DNA from: Sphingobacteriales bacterium
GTDB taxonomy: Bacteria; Bacteroidota; Bacteroidia; Chitinophagales; Chitinophagaceae
Direction of reading: 5' to 3'
NCBI GenBank assembly: GCA_003963365.1
Contig: RXJG01000004.1
Location: 1,184,554 to 1,248,553, forward strand
DNA length: 64,000 nt
This document shows positions 38,261 to 48,111 of the stretch, piece by piece (the stretch's first letter is position 1; each line of letters opens with the position of its first letter). The notes below the pieces were generated by a model that searched no databases, was not told the DNA's origin, and saw only the letters and a program-made list of their open reading frames with translations. The position numbers were made by a program, and so were the translations under genes.

Positions 38261-40714
38261 ATGAAAAGACTAACAGGACTGCTGATTGCTCTTTTAGGAC
38301 TCACAACAATGTCCTTCGCACAGCAAAAGAAAGGAAAAGTTACAGGACAGGTAATCGACGGAAACTCTAAAATTATTGAAGCGGCTACCATTTCACTTGT
38401 AAGGGCTAAAGATTCAAGTGTGGCTAAGATCAGTGTGGCAGATAAACTGGGAAAATTTGTTTTTGAAAACATAGATGAAGGAAAATACATGGTTTCAATT
38501 TCGGCAGTGGGGCATAACAAGGCGTTTTCTCCTCAGTTTGAAATTAATGAAGCCCACACATTAGTAGAACTTAAGACGATAGAACTGGTTCAGGCAACAA
38601 AAACATTAGGCGCAGTTACAGTATCAAGCAAAAAACCATTGATTGAACAAAAGATTGACAGAACAATTGTAAACGTAGAAGCTGCGGCCACCAATGTAGG
38701 ATCTTCTGCACTGGAAGTATTGGAAAAATCACCGGGAGTATCAGTTGACAAGGATGGAAATATCAGTTTGAAAGGAAAACAGGGAGTGCAGGTTTACATT
38801 GATGGTCGCCCTTCTTATTTGTCGGGCACTGATTTGGCTAACCTGTTACGCAGCATGAATAGTAACCAGCTGGAAACAATTGAGATCATGACAAATCCTC
38901 CTGCCCGTTATGATGCGGCAGGTAACAGCGGTATCATCAACATCAGAACAAAAAAGAACAAGCAGTTTGGGTACAATGGAAGTTTAACTGTTGGCTATGG
39001 CCAGGGTGTTTATCCTAAAACAAATGAATCATTCAATTTTAACTACAGAAAAAATAAGATCAACTTATTTACTAACCTTTCTTATAACTACCGCAAAAAC
39101 TTTAATGATCTCTACATTAACCGTAAGTTTATTAATGCTTCAGATAAACAGGTAAAATCGCTTTTTTCACAAGGATCATACATCAGGGAGCATGGCAGTT
39201 CAATGAGTGCAAAGTTTGGTATGGATTATTATGCCAGTAAGAAAACAACATTGGGTTTTGTAGTGAGCGGATTTAATAATCCCGGTAAATTCAGCAATCA
39301 TAGTGATGTAAATATTTCTACTGCAGCAAACGTATTAGAAGGTATTACAAGAGCAAATACCAATAACGACAGGAAATGGAAAAACTTCAGCACCAATATC
39401 AACCTGCGTCAGTTACTGGATACAAGCGGAACTGAATTAACAGCTGATTTAGATTATTTGAATTATAACAGTAAGAATTTACAGGATCTGGTAAATGCCT
39501 ATTACGATCCAAATGGGCAAGCCAACAGAACAGCTGATACATTGCTGGGTAATCTTCCACAGAACATAAACATTTATTCAGCGAAAATTGATTTTTCCAA
39601 ACCATTAAAGAAAAATGCAAAGATTGAGGCTGGTTTTAAAACAAGTTATGTAAAAACAGATGCCAATGCGATATATGATAGCCTGATCAATAACAGTAAA
39701 GTAAGCGATTTAGGCAGGAGCAATCATTTTATATATAATGAGAATGTAAATGCTGCCTATGTGAATGTGAGCAAAGAATTCAATAAAAAATGGAGCGGAC
39801 AATTTGGTGTAAGAGTTGAAAATACCATTGCAAAAGGAAACCAGGTAACAACCGGTCAAACTTTTAAAAGAGATTATACACAGGTATTCCCTACTTTGTT
39901 TTTACAATATACTGCCAATGCAAAACATACATTTGGTGTAAACTACGGTCGTCGTATTGAGCGTCCTGATTATGAAGATATGAATCCATTTGTGCTCTTC
40001 CTTGATAAATATACCTTTCAGCAGGGTAATCCAAATCTTCAGCCACAATTTGCACATAACATAGAACTGACACATACTTTCAAAGGGTTCTTAACAACGA
40101 CCTTGAACTATACAAAAACAACTGATATTATACAGGAAGTACTGGAACAAAATACCGATAAAAATGAAACGTATATTAAGAAATCAAATATTGCCAATCA
40201 GCGTCAATATGGGATTTCAGTAGCAGCCGGATTCCCCGTGGCAAAGTGGTGGAATGCGAATTTGTATGGCAATGTGTTTAACAATAAATACGATGGTATT
40301 ATTAACGGCGGCCCGGTAGTGGTGGAAGCAACAACCGGCCAGTTTAATGTAAGCAACCAGTTTAAATTTAATAATGGTTGGTCAGCAGAGGTAAGCGGCT
40401 TTTATACAACCCCTATGCTGTGGGGTGTATTTAAAATAAAATCATTAGGCTCCATGAATATTGGAGTAAGCAAACAGGTTATGAAAGGTAAGGGGTCATT
40501 GAGATTTAATGTGAGGGATGTGTTGCTGACCAATAAAGCTAATGGATCCAGCCGTTATAGTAATATCGACGCATCTTTCCATAATGTACGTGAATCAAGA
40601 GTGGCTAATCTTAGTTTTACTTACCGGTTTAATAAAGGCAAAGTTGCACAAAGAAGAAGAACTGGTGGAGCAGGAGATGAGCAAAGCCGTGTAAAAGCAG
40701 GTAACGAAAATTAA
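38261..40714 (+). CDS. TonB-dependent receptor / outer membrane beta-barrel protein (CarboxypepD_reg-like + plug + OMP_b-brl)
   Basis: Signal peptide; VTGQVIDGNSKIIEAATISLVRAKDSSVAK; plug-like VYIDGRPSYLSGTDLANLLRSM...IEIMTNPPARYDAAGNSGIINIRTKK; beta-barrel. Confidence 0.9.
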   Translation: MKRLTGLLIALLGLTTMSFAQQKKGKVTGQVIDGNSKIIEAATISLVRAKDSSVAKISVADKLGKFVFENIDEGKYMVSISAVGHNKAFSPQFEINEAHTLVELKTIELVQATKTLGAVTVSSKKPLIEQKIDRTIVNVEAAATNVGSSALEVLEKSPGVSVDKDGNISLKGKQGVQVYIDGRPSYLSGTDLANLLRSMNSNQLETIEIMTNPPARYDAAGNSGIINIRTKKNKQFGYNGSLTVGYGQGVYPKTNESFNFNYRKNKINLFTNLSYNYRKNFNDLYINRKFINASDKQVKSLFSQGSYIREHGSSMSAKFGMDYYASKKTTLGFVVSGFNNPGKFSNHSDVNISTAANVLEGITRANTNNDRKWKNFSTNINLRQLLDTSGTELTADLDYLNYNSKNLQDLVNAYYDPNGQANRTADTLLGNLPQNINIYSAKIDFSKPLKKNAKIEAGFKTSYVKTDANAIYDSLINNSKVSDLGRSNHFIYNENVNAAYVNVSKEFNKKWSGQFGVRVENTIAKGNQVTTGQTFKRDYTQVFPTLFLQYTANAKHTFGVNYGRRIERPDYEDMNPFVLFLDKYTFQQGNPNLQPQFAHNIELTHTFKGFLTTTLNYTKTTDIIQEVLEQNTDKNETYIKKSNIANQRQYGISVAAGFPVAKWWNANLYGNVFNNKYDGIINGGPVVVEATTGQFNVSNQFKFNNGWSAEVSGFYTTPMLWGVFKIKSLGSMNIGVSKQVMKGKGSLRFNVRDVLLTNKANGSSRYSNIDASFHNVRESRVANLSFTYRFNKGKVAQRRRTGGAGDEQSRVKAGNEN

Positions 40715-40778
40715 AACTAAAAAAATAAACCATTAACCAGAGTTCTCAAAAACAATCATAGCAGTTTTCTCATGTTAC

Positions 40779-40804
40779 ATCCCCTGTTTTAACAGGGGAT
40801 TTTT
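40779..40804 (+). terminator. Rho-independent terminator
   Basis: Perfect 10-bp stem ATCCCCTGTT-TT-AACAGGGGAT followed by TTTT. Confidence 0.85.
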
Positions 40805-40805
40805 G

Positions 40806-41657
40806 TTATAAGAATTCAACTATTTGTTTACTTACGTCAGGATCACGGTATATCCGGCGATGACCCAAACCTTTTGTAATAACAAACTTAATATTTGGAT
40901 GATGGTCATCTTTCACTTTAATCGCATCACTTAATGGAGTAATATCATCCTCTTCATCATGAAACCAAAGTATGCTGGCTTTAATGTGTTTTGCTGCTCT
41001 GCGAATGGAAATATTCTCAGGCTTGATTCCGGCTTTTTCTTCAATCAGCTTATTGAATTCAGGTTTGATGCCTTCATTCAGTTGCAAAAAACTAAAGAAG
41101 TAATTCACTGCAGTAGTGGTTTCTGTTGCAGGTGCAATTAACGCTATTCTGTAATCGCTGTTATGCTTATGCTTTTCCAGATAATGAGTGATAGCCATAC
41201 CTCCGAAAGAATGTGCCATAAAAGATTGAACAGGTCCGTATTTCTTGATTACTGTTTCAATTGTTTTTATATAAAGCGGCAGGTTTAAATATTTGCCACT
41301 ACTGTCGCCATGCGCAGGTGCATCAAAAGCAAGTATTTCATAGTTCTTTTTAAGAAGGGGATTAATGTAACAATCAAAGTTTTTTACGGTAGATTCAAAA
41401 CCATGTAGTATCAATACTTTTCGTCTTTGTATTGCAGTATCATGATTCCAGCGAAAGCCACGAATGATGTAACCATCCATTTTGAAAGAAAGCTTTTCAG
41501 CTTTATCAAACACTGGTGGATTTTTCTTTTTTATTTTACGGTAAGGAGTGGAAAATATTTCCAGCGCCTTTTCAGCTGCTTTTCTTTTTGATACCACGGC
41601 CAGTAAATTCAATTTCGTCCGTATATACCTAATTGCAATCTTTTGTACTAATTTCAT
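40806..41657 (-). CDS. Alpha/beta hydrolase
   Basis: VLILHGFEST...ILAFDAPAHGDS...FMAHSFGGMAI...LGHRRIYRDPDVSKQIVEFL. ATG 41657 is preferred over TTG 41666. Confidence 0.85.
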   Translation of the reverse strand: MKLVQKIAIRYIRTKLNLLAVVSKRKAAEKALEIFSTPYRKIKKKNPPVFDKAEKLSFKMDGYIIRGFRWNHDTAIQRRKVLILHGFESTVKNFDCYINPLLKKNYEILAFDAPAHGDSSGKYLNLPLYIKTIETVIKKYGPVQSFMAHSFGGMAITHYLEKHKHNSDYRIALIAPATETTTAVNYFFSFLQLNEGIKPEFNKLIEEKAGIKPENISIRRAAKHIKASILWFHDEEDDITPLSDAIKVKDDHHPNIKFVITKGLGHRRIYRDPDVSKQIVEFL

Positions 41658-41663
41658 AGTTTT

Positions 41664-41671
41664 CAAAGATA
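41664..41671 (-). promoter_or_regulatory. -7 element TATCTTTG directly upstream of the hydrolase ATG
   Basis: Minus strand TATCTTTGAAAACTATG; would give a very short leader. Confidence 0.35.
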
Positions 41672-41674
41672 GTT

Positions 41675-42451
41675 ATGAATATTGTTTTAATAGGTTCAGG
41701 TAATGTGGCAACTGTGCTGGGAAAAAAAATTCAAATAGCCGGTCATGATATATTGCAGGTAGCCGGAAGAAATGAAGCTGCTTGTGCTGCGTTGTCAACG
41801 GTATTGAAATGCTCTTTTACGATTAACTGGAATTTTATTAATCAGCAGGCTGATTTATATATCATAGCTGTTGCCGATACTGCGTTGGAACATATTCATG
41901 CGCAAATAAACCTGGGTAAGAAAATTGTTGTGCATACTGCCGGTTCAGTTTCTAAAGAAGTATTGCACAAGGTTTCCAAAAACTATGGAGTATTATACCC
42001 GGTGCAGAGTTTGCATAAAGAGAAAGAAGTATTACCGGAGATACCTTTTTTAGTAGATGGTAATTCAAATGATACCATTGCTTTGTTAAAGGATTTTGCT
42101 GAAACGATATCGGATAAAGTACGGGTTGCTGCTGATGAACCCAGGAAGAAGATTCACCTGGCAGCTGTATTGGTTAATAACTTTACCAATCATTTATATG
42201 CGTTGACAGAAGATTTTTGTAAAAATGAACAGTTGGATTTTAAAATATTATTACCATTAATTGAGGAAACAGCGGAACGTATAAAGTTATATTCCCCGGC
42301 AGATGTGCAGACGGGCCCGGCTGTTCGTGGTGATGAAACAACCATAAATATGCAACTGGGGTTGCTTCAACAGTATCCGCCTCTTATAAAATTATATGAA
42401 TTGTTTTCTGAAAGCATTAGAAGTATGCATAAAAATAAAAACCCCGGGTAA
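41675..42451 (+). CDS. Rossmann-like and DUF2520 domain protein
   Basis: MNIVLIGSGNVATVLGKKIQ...VVHTAGSVSKEVL...YGVLYPVQSLHKEKEV...HLAAVLVNNFTNHLYAL...GPAVRGDETTI. Confidence 0.88.
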   Translation: MNIVLIGSGNVATVLGKKIQIAGHDILQVAGRNEAACAALSTVLKCSFTINWNFINQQADLYIIAVADTALEHIHAQINLGKKIVVHTAGSVSKEVLHKVSKNYGVLYPVQSLHKEKEVLPEIPFLVDGNSNDTIALLKDFAETISDKVRVAADEPRKKIHLAAVLVNNFTNHLYALTEDFCKNEQLDFKILLPLIEETAERIKLYSPADVQTGPAVRGDETTINMQLGLLQQYPPLIKLYELFSESIRSMHKNKNPG

Positions 42452-42543
42452 TCGGGGTTAGCAATTTTAACTGTGGTTCCAATAATTTTCTTCTCAGGTA
42501 TAGGATTTTAGTCCTGATTTATTTGTCAGTCGGTTGGGTCTTA

Positions 42544-42595
42544 CTTTGGATTGGATAAGTGTGGGTTTTCTTTGGATTGGATAAGTGTGGGTTTT
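42544..42595. repeat. 26-bp intergenic tandem repeat, two copies
   Basis: CTTTGGATTGGATAAGTGTGGGTTTT at 42544-42569 and again at 42570-42595. Confidence 0.9.
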
Positions 42596-42759
42596 TTTGG
42601 ATGCCGGATTTTATGTTCTCTCTGGTATGATGATATAAAAATAACAGGTGTTTTTTGTAATTTCAGGTGATTTCGATGAATGGTCAAAAAATTTCGACGA
42701 AGCAGGGGATTTTTTCGATTAATCATTATTTACTGTAAACTACCACTATACCCTCCTTA

Positions 42760-42790
42760 ACAAAAATCCCCGCCATAACAGCAGGGATTT
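42760..42790 (-). terminator. Terminator-like hairpin for the minus-strand gene 42817..43845
   Basis: Minus strand AAATCCCTGC-TGTTATG-GCGGGGATTT followed by TTG; one G-T pair. Confidence 0.55.
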
Positions 42791-42816
42791 AACCGATTCG
42801 TGTGGGTTTTGGTTTA

Positions 42817-43845
42817 CTACTTTATCGGCTGGTAAATATCTGTTTGTACTTTGTATGGATCTTTTTCTGCACCAGGGTCGCCAATATAAACTTCATATGA
42901 AGCGCCGTTGGATTCTTTATTATTAGCCTTCATCCATTCTTTTATTTTGTCATAGGCTTTTGGTAATAATTCGTATGGCCCCCAAAAATGAATAACAACA
43001 GCTTTGCTTTCCAGTAATTGTTTGGTGTTGATGCTGCCTTGTGTAGCAGGTGGCAGTTTGTCTACTGGTACAGCAGCTTCAATTTGCATGGGGTAATCTG
43101 GTCCTGAATAAAATGCCATCGGGGCTCCCATCATTTTTAAATTGAGTGTTTTGGCAAAACTGCCAATTTCACTGTAAGCTGCCCCTAATTTTTTGCCAAT
43201 GTCATTGAAATTATCAGCAGATGTTTTTATGTACAACAAATTCCTGGATGGTGTAGTTATTTCTGCTAATTCCATTTTCGGATCAGGCATGTTAGGCAAT
43301 GCAGGGTTTGCTGCTGCTGCTTTTTGTAAAGAAGCAAGCCCATCTTCAAAATCTTTTCCTAACATTTTATCCATATATAAAAATAAATATTTAGAGATTG
43401 CTTTGCTAAAAAATCCACCACCTGCTTCACTATCCATAAACCATCTAACATTAGTGCCGCCATCTTTTTCTTCCAGGTCCCAACCAGCTTTGGCAGTATC
43501 ATTTTTCGTAAAGTTCAGGTCAGCTTTTACTGATTTATTTTCCAATACATCGGTAATGGTAAGACTCCCGTTACCCATTTTTTTACTTTCCCAACTGTAC
43601 GAAGCACCTTTGCCAGATGTTTTATCCCCCATGGTTTGTTTAATATTTGGGTCCTGCTTGTTCCAGGGCATCCAGTTATTATAAGTTTTTAAATTAATCA
43701 GTTGGGCATAAACAGACGCAGGTTTTACACCGTTCATCTGCAAACTTCTTTCCAAATGAACTTTGGAAGGCAAAAAGAAGGAGATAACGAGCAGTAATAC
43801 TAATAAGAGGACAATAAAATACAGCAATCGTTTCAGGAACTTCAT
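42817..43845 (-). CDS. SRPBCC (polyketide cyclase-like) + GyrI-like domain protein
   Basis: N-terminal TM; KTYNNWMPWNKQDPNIKQTMGDKTSGKGASYSWESKKMGNGSLTI; C-terminal GyrI-like effector domain. Confidence 0.75.
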   Translation of the reverse strand: MKFLKRLLYFIVLLLVLLLVISFFLPSKVHLERSLQMNGVKPASVYAQLINLKTYNNWMPWNKQDPNIKQTMGDKTSGKGASYSWESKKMGNGSLTITDVLENKSVKADLNFTKNDTAKAGWDLEEKDGGTNVRWFMDSEAGGGFFSKAISKYLFLYMDKMLGKDFEDGLASLQKAAAANPALPNMPDPKMELAEITTPSRNLLYIKTSADNFNDIGKKLGAAYSEIGSFAKTLNLKMMGAPMAFYSGPDYPMQIEAAVPVDKLPPATQGSINTKQLLESKAVVIHFWGPYELLPKAYDKIKEWMKANNKESNGASYEVYIGDPGAEKDPYKVQTDIYQPIK

Positions 43846-44025
43846 AAAATGAAAGTTTAGGTTAAAGAGATTGGAAGCTAATGAGGTAGTGGTTACAAGT
43901 TAAACTTTCTCTGAAGAAATTACAAGGAGAGGTTGAACAATTTTTTAAGGGTGATGGTTATTATTCCCGTTTAAGGAAACCGGATAAATCATTTTCCAAT
44001 ACATTTGCGCAAATTTTAACGGGAG

Positions 44026-44364
44026 ATGTACAAGATAAATTTCAAGTTTGAAGAGAAAGGTTTAGAACCGGTAACCCTTACCAATATACCGGCTGATCAG
44101 TCAATACTGGAGGTAGCCCTGCTGAATAATATTGAACTCCATCATAACTGCGGCGGAGTGTGTGCCTGCAGTACCTGTCATGTATATGTTGAACAGGGAG
44201 AGGATTATTTACCTGAAATTACAGACAGGGAAGAGGATTTTATTGACAGAGCAGTTAATCCTAAACTTAATTCCCGCCTTGGCTGCCAATGTATATTAGA
44301 AAAAGGCAGCAGCGGGGAAATTACTATTTTAGTTCCTGATCAAAGCCAGTTTTTAGGAGAATAA
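44026..44364 (+). CDS. 2Fe-2S ferredoxin
   Basis: HHNCGGVCACSTCHVYV...C-terminal Cys (RLGCQC), adrenodoxin-type. Confidence 0.9.
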   Translation: MYKINFKFEEKGLEPVTLTNIPADQSILEVALLNNIELHHNCGGVCACSTCHVYVEQGEDYLPEITDREEDFIDRAVNPKLNSRLGCQCILEKGSSGEITILVPDQSQFLGE

Positions 44365-44421
44365 AAAAGCTGCAGGCATTAAAAAAAAATAATCACCAAC
44401 CAGAAATAAGTAAACAGAAAT

Positions 44422-44661
44422 ATGAGTCAATTTGAGCCACCCATTCATTGGAACGATTACGAGGACATAGCAATGAAATTGTACGAACGATTCGGGGATG
44501 ATTTTACGGAAGCAAAGATCTATCGTATCCGTTTTACCGATTTGTTAGAATGGGTATTACAGATTCCCAATTTTGCCGGGAAAAGAGAAGAGAGTAACGA
44601 AGGACACCTGGAAATGATCCAGAGCAGTTGGGTATATGAGTGGAGAGATAACCAGAAATAA
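44422..44661 (+). CDS. iscX: Fe-S cluster assembly protein IscX
   Basis: IHWNDYEDIAMKLYERFGDDFTEAKIYRIRFTDLLEWVLQIPNFAG...NEGHLEMIQSSWVYE. Confidence 0.9.
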   Translation: MSQFEPPIHWNDYEDIAMKLYERFGDDFTEAKIYRIRFTDLLEWVLQIPNFAGKREESNEGHLEMIQSSWVYEWRDNQK

Positions 44662-44689
44662 TTAGTCAATTTGAAAATTTGATGAAGGC

Positions 44690-45211
44690 ATGAATGTATT
44701 AGAACTCTTTAAACCAATTAAAGCTTTTGTGCTGGATGTTGACGGTGTGTTAACCGATGGTTCTTTACTTATAATGCCGGATGGAGAATGGGTTCGCAGA
44801 ATGAATATTAAAGATGGTTATGTACTGCAGTTGGCGGTTAAAAAAGGATATCATGTGTTTGTGATCTCAGGAGCTGTCTCCAAACCCGTGATGCAAAGAC
44901 TGCAGCGGCTTGGGGTTAAAGAAGTGTATAATGGCATCTCCAATAAAAAAGAATTATTACTGAAACTGATGCAGCAGTATAACCTTATCAAAGAACAGGT
45001 ATTATACATGGGTGATGATATTCCGGACTATGAAGCGATGCAGGCAGCTGGCTTACTAACATGTCCTGCTGACGCTGTTGCTGAGATAAAACAAATTTGC
45101 CAGTATATTTCACCGGTTAAAGGCGGTGAAGGTTGTGTGAGAGATGTAATGGAAAAAGTGATGAAACTAAATAATCATTGGGAAGCGGATACTTCAGTTG
45201 CCAGCCAATGA
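44690..45211 (+). CDS. KdsC-like HAD phosphatase
   Basis: IKAFVLDVDGVLTDGSLLIMPDGEWVRRMNIKDGYVLQLAVKKGYHVFVISG...VLYMGDDIPDYEAM. Confidence 0.88.
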   Translation: MNVLELFKPIKAFVLDVDGVLTDGSLLIMPDGEWVRRMNIKDGYVLQLAVKKGYHVFVISGAVSKPVMQRLQRLGVKEVYNGISNKKELLLKLMQQYNLIKEQVLYMGDDIPDYEAMQAAGLLTCPADAVAEIKQICQYISPVKGGEGCVRDVMEKVMKLNNHWEADTSVASQ

Positions 45212-45237
45212 TTATCTTCGGGCAGTAATAAGCCTTC

Positions 45238-46179
45238 ATGAAATTACTTGCCGCATTTTTCAAACTCATTCGGTGGCCCAACCTGGTGTTTATAGCACTT
45301 ACACAATTGCTTTTTTATTACTGCATCATTATTCCTGTTTTCAAAGGAGCGACTCCTTTTGTTTTTGCAGATAAAAAAATCTTATTACTGCTGATTCTTT
45401 CTTCTGTTTTAATTGCAGCGGCCGGATACATTATCAACGATTATTTTGATATCAACATTGACCTCATTAATAAACCACAGCAAAATGTGGTAGACAGCAT
45501 TATGAGCCGGCGCTGGGCCATGTTCTGGCATATGTTCTTATCTATGACTGGTATTGTAATGGGATTTTATGTTGATTTTATCAGCCAACATTTTTTGCTG
45601 GGCATCTCCAATGTAATTTGTGTGGTGCTGCTCTTTGTGTATTCGCTTACGTTTAAAAAAAGGATGCTCGTTGGCAATATTATTATCTCCGCTTTAACGG
45701 CATGGGTGGTAATGGTAATGGGTTTGTATGTAATGATTGATTTTATTTTAAAGACGGGAGAATCATCCTCACCCGTTACCCGTATTATGCGGCTGACTGT
45801 TTTGTATACCGCATTTGCCTTTATTATTTCACTGGTACGGGAAGTGGTAAAAGATATGGAAGATATTGAAGGAGACCGGAGGTATGGATGCCGCACCATG
45901 CCCATTGTTTGGGGTATTAATTCATCTAAAGTTTTTACAGCCGTTTGGTTGATAGTACTAACATCAGCTTTAATAGTGGTACAGGTGTATGTAATGTTTT
46001 TCGGCTGGTGGTGGAGTGCCATTTATGTTTTATTGCTGATTGTATTACCCTTATTACGGATACTCCGGAAACTAAGAATAGCTAAATCGCAGGCTGATTT
46101 TCATTCTCTCAGCACCCTTATTAAACTGGTTATGTTGACGGGTATTTGCTCAATGGTATTTTTTAAATTGTACTTGTAA
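45238..46179 (+). CDS. UbiA-type prenyltransferase
   Basis: IRWPNLVFIALTQ...AAAGYIINDYFDINIDLINKPQQ...LVREVVKDMEDIEGDRRYGCRTMPI. Confidence 0.85.
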   Translation: MKLLAAFFKLIRWPNLVFIALTQLLFYYCIIIPVFKGATPFVFADKKILLLLILSSVLIAAAGYIINDYFDINIDLINKPQQNVVDSIMSRRWAMFWHMFLSMTGIVMGFYVDFISQHFLLGISNVICVVLLFVYSLTFKKRMLVGNIIISALTAWVVMVMGLYVMIDFILKTGESSSPVTRIMRLTVLYTAFAFIISLVREVVKDMEDIEGDRRYGCRTMPIVWGINSSKVFTAVWLIVLTSALIVVQVYVMFFGWWWSAIYVLLLIVLPLLRILRKLRIAKSQADFHSLSTLIKLVMLTGICSMVFFKLYL

Positions 46180-46739
46180 TGGAACGAATCATACTGGCAT
46201 CACAATCGCCAAGGAGAAAACAGTTGCTCGAATGGGCAGAGGTTCCTTTTGACATTATGGTGAAGGAAACAGAAGAGTTATATCCTTCCGATCTCCCGGT
46301 GGAGGAAGTGCCGGTATATATTGCACGTAATAAAGCACTGGCTGTAAAAGAGGAACTGAGTCATGACCGGGTAATACTGGCGGCAGATACCATTGTGGTG
46401 CTGGACAATGAAATTATCGGCAAGCCAAAAAACAGAACAGACGCTGTAAAAATTTTAAACAACTTATCTGGTAAAAAACATTTGGTCATAACAGGCGTTG
46501 TAATTCTTGATGGAGAAGAAGAAATTTCATTTGCTGATATAACTGAGGTATATTTTAATGAACTGACAAATGATCAAATTGCTTTTTATGTAGATAAATA
46601 CAAACCATACGACAAAGCAGGTGCTTATGCTATACAGGAGTGGATAGGTGTGGTGGGTATAAAATCGGTAAACGGCGATTTTTATAATGTGATGGGATTG
46701 CCGGTGAGCAGGGTGGTGCAGGAGTTGAAAAAGGTTTAA
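46179..46739 (+). CDS. Maf family nucleotide pyrophosphatase
   Basis: IILASQSPRRKQLLEWAEVPF...VILAADTIVVLDNEIIGKPKN...DKAGAYAIQEWIG. Confidence 0.92.
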   Translation: MERIILASQSPRRKQLLEWAEVPFDIMVKETEELYPSDLPVEEVPVYIARNKALAVKEELSHDRVILAADTIVVLDNEIIGKPKNRTDAVKILNNLSGKKHLVITGVVILDGEEEISFADITEVYFNELTNDQIAFYVDKYKPYDKAGAYAIQEWIGVVGIKSVNGDFYNVMGLPVSRVVQELKKV

Positions 46740-46848
46740 AAGTTTAAAGGGTTAATAGTGGTAAGGTTGTTTTAAAGAATTAAATAAACTGTCATAACTT
46801 AATAACAATATTCTTTAAACCATTCAATGTATAAACTATTAAACCATC

Positions 46849-48111
46849 ATGACCGAACGACTTCTTCAGTATATATGGCAAATGCAGCTGTTTAATAAAA
46901 CTGCATTAGCCACCACGCAAAACGAAATTTTACAAATCTTTTTTCCGGGTCAATACAACACCAACCAGGGGCCTGATTTTTCAGCTGCTAAAATTAAGAT
47001 TGATAATACTATATTGGTGGGAAATGTGGAAGTCCATACACTTTCATCCGACTGGAAAACCCATAAACATAATGATGATATCAATTACAAAAACATTATT
47101 CTGCATGTGGTGTGGGAAGATGATAAACCTCTTCCGGGTATTCCAACACTAGTTTTAAAAAACCGGGTGTCGGGCCTTTTACTGAATAAGTACGAAGAAC
47201 TGATGAACAACCGTGGTTTTATTCCCTGTGAAAGAAGTATTGCTTTGATAAAAAGTTTAACCTGGCAAAGCTGGAAAGAAAGATTATTAGTAGAACGTTT
47301 GCAACGAAAGTCAGCCGAAGTTCTGTCTCTTCTTAAGCAATCCGGTAATCACTGGGAAGAAACTTTTTGGTGGTTACTGGCCGGCAACTTTGGTGTTAAA
47401 GTAAATAAAGAATGCTTTGAATCGATAGCCCAATCGGTTTCAATAAATATACTGGCCAAACATAAAAACAGTATTCAGCAACTGGAAGCAATTTTACTGG
47501 GACAGGCAGGTATGCTTAATGGAGAATTTACGGGTGATTATCCAAAACTTTTACAACGGGAATATAAATTTTGCCAGAATAAATATCAGTTACAGCCGGT
47601 TAAAATACCACCTTTATCATTACGTATGCGGCCAACTTCTTTTCCGGCGGTAAGACTGGCGCAACTGGCCATGCTGGTGCATCAATCATTGCATTTGTTT
47701 TCAAAAATTAAAGAAGCCATCAGCGTAAATGAAATAAGAAAATTGTTAGATATAACGGCGAATGATTACTGGCATTACCATTATTCAATGGATGAGCCAT
47801 CTGCATATAAGCCCAAGCACCTTGGTGGGCAGATGATTGATAATATACTGATCAATACAGTTATTCCGTTGTTGTTTGCTTATGGACAGTTTCATAAAGA
47901 ACATGCATTTAAAGACAAAGCAATAAAATGGTTGGGTGAAATAAAACCTGAACAAAATAATATCACCCGGCCGTTTACACAATTGGGAATAGAAAATAAA
48001 TCCGCTTTTGATTCGCAATCATTGCTGGAACTGAAAAAGCATTATTGTGATAAAAAACGTTGCCTCAATTGTGCAGTTGGTAATTCTTTGTTGAAAAAAT
48101 CTACCAGTTGA
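46849..48111 (+). CDS. DUF2851 family protein
   Basis: ERLLQYIWQMQLFNK...FPGQYNTNQGPDFSAAKIKIDNTILVGNVEVHTLSSDWKTHKH...CDKKRCLNCAVGN. Confidence 0.88.
   Translation: MTERLLQYIWQMQLFNKTALATTQNEILQIFFPGQYNTNQGPDFSAAKIKIDNTILVGNVEVHTLSSDWKTHKHNDDINYKNIILHVVWEDDKPLPGIPTLVLKNRVSGLLLNKYEELMNNRGFIPCERSIALIKSLTWQSWKERLLVERLQRKSAEVLSLLKQSGNHWEETFWWLLAGNFGVKVNKECFESIAQSVSINILAKHKNSIQQLEAILLGQAGMLNGEFTGDYPKLLQREYKFCQNKYQLQPVKIPPLSLRMRPTSFPAVRLAQLAMLVHQSLHLFSKIKEAISVNEIRKLLDITANDYWHYHYSMDEPSAYKPKHLGGQMIDNILINTVIPLLFAYGQFHKEHAFKDKAIKWLGEIKPEQNNITRPFTQLGIENKSAFDSQSLLELKKHYCDKKRCLNCAVGNSLLKKSTS

Noticed and set aside
42541-42726. 61-aa minus-strand ORF
   Set aside because: Generated by translating the 26-bp tandem repeat and spacer.
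45567-46022. 151-aa minus-strand ORF opposite the UbiA-type gene
   Set aside because: Fully antisense to a recognised prenyltransferase; composition is typical of a shadow frame.
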